From contig NZ_FNSW01000001.1 in NCBI RefSeq assembly GCF_900104695.1, positions 4,148,001 to 4,212,000 of the forward strand: a stretch of 64,000 nt of DNA, given 5' to 3'. The notes under the pieces were generated by a model. It had not been told where the DNA came from. It saw only the letters and a list, made by a program, of their open reading frames with translations, and did no database searches. Position numbers and translations under genes: made by a program. The DNA is from Paenibacillus sp. GP183. Its GTDB lineage: Bacteria; Bacillota; Bacilli; Paenibacillales; NBRC-103111. Of this stretch, positions 59,455 through 64,000 are shown one piece after another (the stretch's first letter is position 1; each line of letters starts with the position of its first letter).

Positions 59455-61234
59455 GGGGCTGTCCCAAAAGGTCTAAATTGACCTAGGGGCACCCCCTTTT
59501 TCATTTAAAAAATAAACAAAAAGAAATCTCTCTTTGGTAAAATGGAAGTACCACCGACCATTTACGAAAAGGAGAGATTTCTTTGTACCTTCAATATACC
59601 ATGGATCAACTTTGCCTGCCAATGGATTTAGAGGACGACATCCCCGAAAACCACCTCGTTCGAGTCGTTAACACTGCCGTAAATCGGCTAGACGACAAGA
59701 TCTTTGCATCGGCATACCCTGGTGGTGGCCGAGATAGTTATCATCCCAAAATGCTTACCAAAGTTATTGTTTATGCCTACACCCAGCGGATCTACTCCTC
59801 ACGTCAAATTGCCAAAGCTGTACGCGAAAACATCACGTTCATGTGGATAGCCGGAAGGCAGCGCCCAGATTTTCGTACCATTAACCGGTTTCGTTCTGAG
59901 CGAATGAAAGAGGTCTTGGAGACTGTCTTCACTGCGGTGCTCCAGTTTCTTGCTGATGAAAATTACGTTCAACTCGAACATTATTTTGTCGATGGCACCA
60001 AGATTGAAGCGAATGCGAATCGCTACACCTTTGTGTGGGGAAAAGCCGTTGTTAAGCATAAAGCTAAGCTTCAGGAAAAAGTGAAAACGTTGTTCGCCAC
60101 CATCGATGAAGCGGAAAAACAAGAAAATCGTGAACATGGCGGCACAGATCTTAGCGAATTGGGCGAGGCAAGTAAGATCACAAGCGAAAAGCTTGAGGTC
60201 GCGATTCAGCGCCTGGAAGATCAATTGAAAGAGAAGCCAAAGGACAAGCCGCTTAAAAAAGCGATTCGAACGCTTCGCAAAGACTATCTACCTCGTCTTC
60301 AAAAGTACGAGACTCATCAAGAAATTCTCGGAAACCGTAACAGTTACAGTAAGACAGACCCAGACGCAACGTTTATGCGTATGAAAGAAGACCATATGCA
60401 AAACGGACAGCTTAAACCCGGTTACAATGTCCAAATCGGAACTGAAAATCAATTCATTGTCGGTTACAGCTTGCATCAGCGGCCAACCGATACACGATGC
60501 CTCATTCCACATTTAGAAAAAGTGAAGTCGATGCTCGGAAAGCTGCCTAGCACCATCATTGCTGATGCCGGATATGGTGGCGAAGAGAATTACACTTACT
60601 TAGAAAACGAACAACTTAAAGGTATTGTTAAATACAGCACATACCACCGTGAAAAAACAAAGGCATGGCAAAATGATATCAGTAAAATTGACAGCTGGAA
60701 CTATGATGAAAAAGAAGATACATGGACGTGTGCGGGTGGCCAAAAGCTGACCTTTCGTTATGAAAGTAAGGAAAAAACAGAAAGCGGATTTGAGATTCGG
60801 CATCGCCATTACCGAAGCGCAAACTGTGAAGGATGTCCGCTTAAACCAAAATGTACGAAGGCCGCCGGTAATCGAGAAGTAAAAGTAAGTTTGGAATACC
60901 TGCGATTGAAAAACCAAGCACGAGAGAAGCTGCGGAGCGAAGAAGGCTACGCGCTTTCCGTAAGGCGTATGATTGAACCCGAGAGTGTGTTTGGCGATTT
61001 GAAGAACAACCGAGGATTTCGACGATTCCTGCTCAGGGGCTTGCCCAAAGTTAGCCTTGAGGTCGGGTGGCTTTCCCTTGCCCATAATCTGCTCAAGAAA
61101 GCAGCAGTTTACAAAAAAACGAGGATGGCTGGGCAGGTATAACTCTGCTGCCTTGCTGTCCTTTTCGAAAACGTCCAATTTAAAGAAAAGGAGGGCTGTC
61201 CTCAAGTAGATTTATCTACTTTTGGGACGGCCCC
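59455..61234 (+). mobile_element. IS1182-type insertion sequence, complete
   Basis: An element of about 1.78 kb with near-identical ends: GGGGCTGTCCCAAAAG at 59455 and, at the right end in reverse, GGGGCCGTCCCAAAAG (one mismatch in the first 16). It carries one transposase. Flanking AAA and TTT may be part of the ends or of a target duplication. It separates the LTA-synthase-like gene from helD. Confidence 0.85.
59583..61142 (+). CDS. IS1182-family transposase
   Basis: This 519-residue DDE transposase has an N-terminal DUF772 (QLCLPMDLEDDIPENHLVRVVNTAVNRL and YHPKMLTKVIVYAYTQRIYSSRQIAKAVRENITFMWIAGRQRPDFRTINRFR). The DDE core follows with HYFVDGTKIEANANRYTFVW (first Asp), TIIADAGYGGEENY (second Asp) and EPESVFGDLKNNRGFRRFLLRG (Glu). 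A Cys-rich zinc-like segment is CEGCPLKPKC. Intact, so the element may be active. The TTG start follows AAAGGAGAGA. Confidence 0.93.
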   Translation: MYLQYTMDQLCLPMDLEDDIPENHLVRVVNTAVNRLDDKIFASAYPGGGRDSYHPKMLTKVIVYAYTQRIYSSRQIAKAVRENITFMWIAGRQRPDFRTINRFRSERMKEVLETVFTAVLQFLADENYVQLEHYFVDGTKIEANANRYTFVWGKAVVKHKAKLQEKVKTLFATIDEAEKQENREHGGTDLSELGEASKITSEKLEVAIQRLEDQLKEKPKDKPLKKAIRTLRKDYLPRLQKYETHQEILGNRNSYSKTDPDATFMRMKEDHMQNGQLKPGYNVQIGTENQFIVGYSLHQRPTDTRCLIPHLEKVKSMLGKLPSTIIADAGYGGEENYTYLENEQLKGIVKYSTYHREKTKAWQNDISKIDSWNYDEKEDTWTCAGGQKLTFRYESKEKTESGFEIRHRHYRSANCEGCPLKPKCTKAAGNREVKVSLEYLRLKNQAREKLRSEEGYALSVRRMIEPESVFGDLKNNRGFRRFLLRGLPKVSLEVGWLSLAHNLLKKAAVYKKTRMAGQV

Positions 61235-61321
61235 TTTCATTTTATGAATCGTCGGAAGAATCGTGTACAATGAATGAAGGCAAATTGTTGCCAAGTAACA
61301 GCAAGGAAGGTGTCCAATCCT

Positions 61322-63595
61322 ATGCCAATACAACCGGAGGAATGGGAGCTTGAAAGTATCCGTTTGCTGAAGGTCAGCGAACTCATACGAGAGAGAATCA
61401 TCCAGCTCGGCGAAACTTTGGATATACGCAGAAGCGACGCTACCCAGATTCGCCTTAATTTTTGGGACGATATTTCCGTAAATACGGAAAATGAAGACGA
61501 CTTGATCGAGACGGCTGCCAGCATAACACAGCAGGCCCATGTTCTAACTGCCCAGGAGCGCAGCTATAAGCTGGCCTATGATGCTTTGCGTAAACTGGAA
61601 CGGGTAGTAGATGCGCCTTATTTTAGCAGAATTGATTTTATTGAAACAGGCGGCAGGGAAAGCGAGAAAATTTACATTGGACTTACTTCCTTTCTGGACC
61701 CGCATACAGATGAAATATTAATCTATGATTGGCGTGCGCCCATCTCCAGTCTATTCTATGACTTTCCTCCAGGTCCAGCCTCTTATACAACTCCAGAGAT
61801 GACCATTGAGGGAGAATTGACGCTGAAACGCCAATATATCATCAAAGCGGGAGAGCTTCAGAATATGTTTGATACGGGCATCACCATTGGAGATGAAATG
61901 CTCCAGCAAATGTTAAGCCGCAATGCGGACGACAAAATGCACAGCATAGTGACTACCATACAACGTGAGCAGAACCTCATTATTCGCGATGACAGACATA
62001 AGGTGATGATTGTGCAGGGTGCAGCGGGAAGCGGCAAAACATCGGTTGCCCTGCAGCGAATCGCTTACCTTTTATATAAACACCGGAAAACCTTGAGTGC
62101 GGATCAGATGATCTTATTTTCACCGAATTCACTGTTCAGCGACTATGTGTCGCATGTCCTGCCTGAACTGGGCGAGGCAAATATGCAGCAAACGACGTTT
62201 CAGGATTACTTGACTTATCGGCTTGGCGGTACGGAAATGACCCTGGAGGATGCTTACGATCAGCTTGAGTTTCTCTTAGCTGCCGAGGATGAGCAAAATG
62301 ACGTTGATTCGGCTCGCATGTCAGGCATTCACTACAAGGCATCTGCCGATTTTTTGCAAGTTGTTGAGGAGTACGGGGAACGCCTTCGAACGGAAGGGCT
62401 TCGCTTTCATCATTTTGCAGTAGGAAGCAAGGTGTTCATATACGGCTCGGAGCTCAGAGATTTGTTTTATAAAAAAGAATCCAATATGTCCCTGGGAGAC
62501 CGGATGGAGCAATTGTCCGAGTGGATTTTGAGCAGGCTGGATGACATTGAGGCTGAGGTGCAGAAGCGATTTTACCGCAAGATGGCCAAAGAGCCTACCT
62601 ATATTGGCAGTGAGCAGGAAATGAAACGGATGAGCAAGCGAAAAGCGAAGAGAGCTATTGAGCCGCTCCGGGAAAAGGCGCGGAAGCTTGAATTCGTAGA
62701 TGTGCTGGGCTTGTATCGTGAGCTGTTTGCAAATACGCTGCTGCATTCGGATTTGGCTCGAGCTGCTGACCAGAAGCTGCCAGCCGATTGGGACGCGATA
62801 AGCGGCTTCACGGTCTCCGCATTGGAGCGGGGATACATACTCTACGAGGATGCCACCCCTCTGGTGTATTTGAAGGGGTTGATCGAAGGCCAGCAGACCG
62901 TCAACACAATCCGTTATGTGATTGTGGATGAGGCCCAGGACTATTCGCCCTTCCACTATGCGTATCTGAGGAAGCTGTTTCCGCGCGCGCGGTTTACCCT
63001 GCTGGGCGATTGGAACCAGGGCATCTTCACGCATGCCAGCCAAACCGGCGGCTACTCGTCGATCAGCGAGCTGATGGCCGAGCAAGAGACGCAGACGTTC
63101 CGTCTCGTCAAGAGCTATCGCTCCACGCGCGAGATCATCGAATTCGCCGAGCGAATTCTCCCCGAGGGCGAGCCCGTGGAGCCCTTCAACCGCAGCGGCG
63201 ATGCGCCGCGCGTCCTGCAAGCCGCCCATGAGAGCGAGCTGGCGCTCGGGGTAGAGGCGGCTGTGCAGGAATGGACGGCGATGGGCATGATGTCCATCGC
63301 CATCCTCTGCAAGACGGAGCGCGAGACTCGCCGCGCCCATGAGCTCCTCAGCAGCAGGCTGCCGCAGCTGCAGCTGATCACGAAGGACACGCTGCATTTT
63401 GCGGCGGGTCTGATGATCCTGCCCGCGTACCTGGCGAAGGGCTTGGAGTTCGATGCGGTGCTCATCTACAACGCCAGTAAGTCTGTCTACGCGGATGAGA
63501 AGGAACGCAAGCTGTTTTACACCGCTTGCACACGGGCATTGCATCAGCTGCGCCTCTTTTACATAGGGGAGAAGACAGACTTTTTGAGAGAATGA
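61322..63595 (+). CDS. helD: HelD: RNA-polymerase-recycling UvrD/Rep-type motor
   Basis: This protein of about 757 residues has the HelD layout: an N-terminal coiled-coil arm (residues 1-100), superfamily 1 domain 1A with Walker A GAAGSGKTSVALQR (about 232), the helical secondary-channel or clamp insertion (about 330-480), Walker B VDEAQDYSPF, LLGDWNQGIF, the SYRST motif and the C-terminal motif VI region KLFYTACTRALHQL. HelD binds stalled RNA polymerase and frees it from DNA using ATP. The frame extends to 61274; the ATG at 61322 follows AAGGAAGGTG. The last 600 bases are noticeably more GC-rich. Confidence 0.93.
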   Translation: MPIQPEEWELESIRLLKVSELIRERIIQLGETLDIRRSDATQIRLNFWDDISVNTENEDDLIETAASITQQAHVLTAQERSYKLAYDALRKLERVVDAPYFSRIDFIETGGRESEKIYIGLTSFLDPHTDEILIYDWRAPISSLFYDFPPGPASYTTPEMTIEGELTLKRQYIIKAGELQNMFDTGITIGDEMLQQMLSRNADDKMHSIVTTIQREQNLIIRDDRHKVMIVQGAAGSGKTSVALQRIAYLLYKHRKTLSADQMILFSPNSLFSDYVSHVLPELGEANMQQTTFQDYLTYRLGGTEMTLEDAYDQLEFLLAAEDEQNDVDSARMSGIHYKASADFLQVVEEYGERLRTEGLRFHHFAVGSKVFIYGSELRDLFYKKESNMSLGDRMEQLSEWILSRLDDIEAEVQKRFYRKMAKEPTYIGSEQEMKRMSKRKAKRAIEPLREKARKLEFVDVLGLYRELFANTLLHSDLARAADQKLPADWDAISGFTVSALERGYILYEDATPLVYLKGLIEGQQTVNTIRYVIVDEAQDYSPFHYAYLRKLFPRARFTLLGDWNQGIFTHASQTGGYSSISELMAEQETQTFRLVKSYRSTREIIEFAERILPEGEPVEPFNRSGDAPRVLQAAHESELALGVEAAVQEWTAMGMMSIAILCKTERETRRAHELLSSRLPQLQLITKDTLHFAAGLMILPAYLAKGLEFDAVLIYNASKSVYADEKERKLFYTACTRALHQLRLFYIGEKTDFLRE

Positions 63596-63641
63596 CAAGC
63601 AGGATTTTGGAGAAGGGAAAGGGAAATTAGTTTGATGCAGA

Positions 63642-63682
63642 AAAAAAGATTGCATCCCTCTGATAGAAGGGGCACAATCTTT
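63642..63682. terminator. Bidirectional terminator
   Basis: AAAGATTG and CAATCTTT outer arms, CCCTCT and AGAAGGG inner arms. It lies between convergent helD and the small gene at 63705. Confidence 0.85.
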
Positions 63683-63704
63683 ACTATGTAGGGAAAAGGG
63701 TTTA

Positions 63705-63869
63705 TTAATTCCAGTAAACTTGAATCGCTGGTTTAATTTGATTGTTGTTTTCTGCCAAAGCTTTGGCTTCATCGGCTTTTAAAGCTTTGCTCGAGACGTC
63801 CAAGCCTTTAGAATTCCTTAACGATTGAAAAGCGGATTTTAAATCTGCTGACCAGACTAACGAATTCAT
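63705..63869 (-). CDS. Small hypothetical protein
   Basis: Fifty-four residues with GGGAGGTGACAGT before the ATG. The sequence (MNSLVWSADLKSAFQSLRNS, ending IKPAIQVYWN) is soluble and Ala/Lys-rich with two likely helices. No family recognised. The ribosome site and terminator argue that it is real. Confidence 0.65.
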   Translation of the reverse strand: MNSLVWSADLKSAFQSLRNSKGLDVSSKALKADEAKALAENNNQIKPAIQVYWN

Positions 63870-63943
63870 ACTGTCACCTCCCAATGTAAACTCGATTCTT
63901 GTCTAAGTATATATCATTTATTTAATTAAGGGGCAATTTTTTA

Positions 63944-64000
63944 ATGAGAAAAAAGGTGATAATTCAAGTATTTTTGGTACTTTTTATCTGTTTGCAGGCG
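63944..64000 (+). CDS. 5' end of a gene for an exported protein (cut by window end)
   Basis: ATG with AAGGGGC upstream starts MRKKVIIQVFLVLFICLQA, a basic N-terminus with a hydrophobic core, which is a typical signal peptide. The rest lies outside the window, so no function can be given. Confidence 0.5.
   Translation, partial: MRKKVIIQVFLVLFICLQA

Noticed and set aside
62321-63772. A 483-residue minus-strand frame opposite helD
   Set aside because: It is a shadow of the helD frame with low-complexity Arg/Leu/Gln content and no RBS; helD has all superfamily 1 motifs.

Overview
The window looks like a chromosomal segment of a Gram-positive, endospore-forming, aerobic member of the Paenibacillaceae (Paenibacillus or a close relative). 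The evidence is six tiny YjcZ-type sporulation membrane peptides, a YhcN/YlaJ-type spore lipoprotein, bacillithiol genes (yojF-bshB2), a caa3-type cytochrome oxidase operon (ctaCDEFG), a lipoteichoic-acid-synthase-like protein, a c-di-AMP (ydaO/yuaA-class) riboswitch, strong AGGAGG ribosome-binding sites and frequent TTG/GTG starts. No rRNA, tRNA, CRISPR array, prophage or replication origin was seen. Assignments rest on reading motifs and family resemblance; no database search was run.

Layout. 1-2621: the 3' part of a ComP-like kinase, a ComA-like regulator and a ComQ-like prenyltransferase, translationally coupled. 2629-5604: a twice-frameshifted SDR gene, then an FAD oxidoreductase and a half-length MFS-like protein. 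5626-10935: five YjcZ-like micro-genes with a shared upstream block, interleaved with aroA (DAHP synthase/chorismate mutase), a methyltransferase, a nucleotidyltransferase and small unknowns. 10947-20613: SGNH hydrolase, HTH regulator with M29 aminopeptidase, AraC regulator divergent from a sugar isomerase, polysaccharide deacetylase, riboswitch-controlled LysM-3D protein, S66 carboxypeptidase, a sixth YjcZ gene and alanine dehydrogenase. 20847-26701: M48 protease relic, CvfC-like HEAT protein, guanylate-kinase-like protein, a hairpin-repeat cluster, a DEAD-box helicase with a very long RG-rich tail, and a spore lipoprotein.

26882-32283 is the cytochrome oxidase operon with a good sigma-A-type promoter. 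32284-35566 is a scarred region: an ABC-ATPase relic, a secreted copper-amine-oxidase-N protein and a complete IS630-type element. 35567-57157 is a mosaic of short metabolic, regulatory and stress genes (peroxiredoxin with Crp/Fnr regulator, beta-lactamase-like hydrolase, sugar isomerase, GNATs, ilvE/LysR, yojF-bshB2, pentapeptide protein, M32 carboxypeptidase, MarR, SMP-30, TetR with membrane protein, amidase, RibD-like reductase). It is studded with relics (nucleotidyltransferase, APH, cupin, AraC) and dispersed intergenic repeats. 57442-64000: LTA-synthase-like protein, an IS1182-type element, HelD and two small or partial genes.

The most notable observations are the comPAQ-like arrangement with no visible comX, the YjcZ family with a conserved upstream module, the c-di-AMP riboswitch before a wall-active protein, the roughly 350-residue RG-rich helicase tail, and several gene-decay events that can be read base by base, including an M48 gene deleted internally across a 9-base shared sequence.
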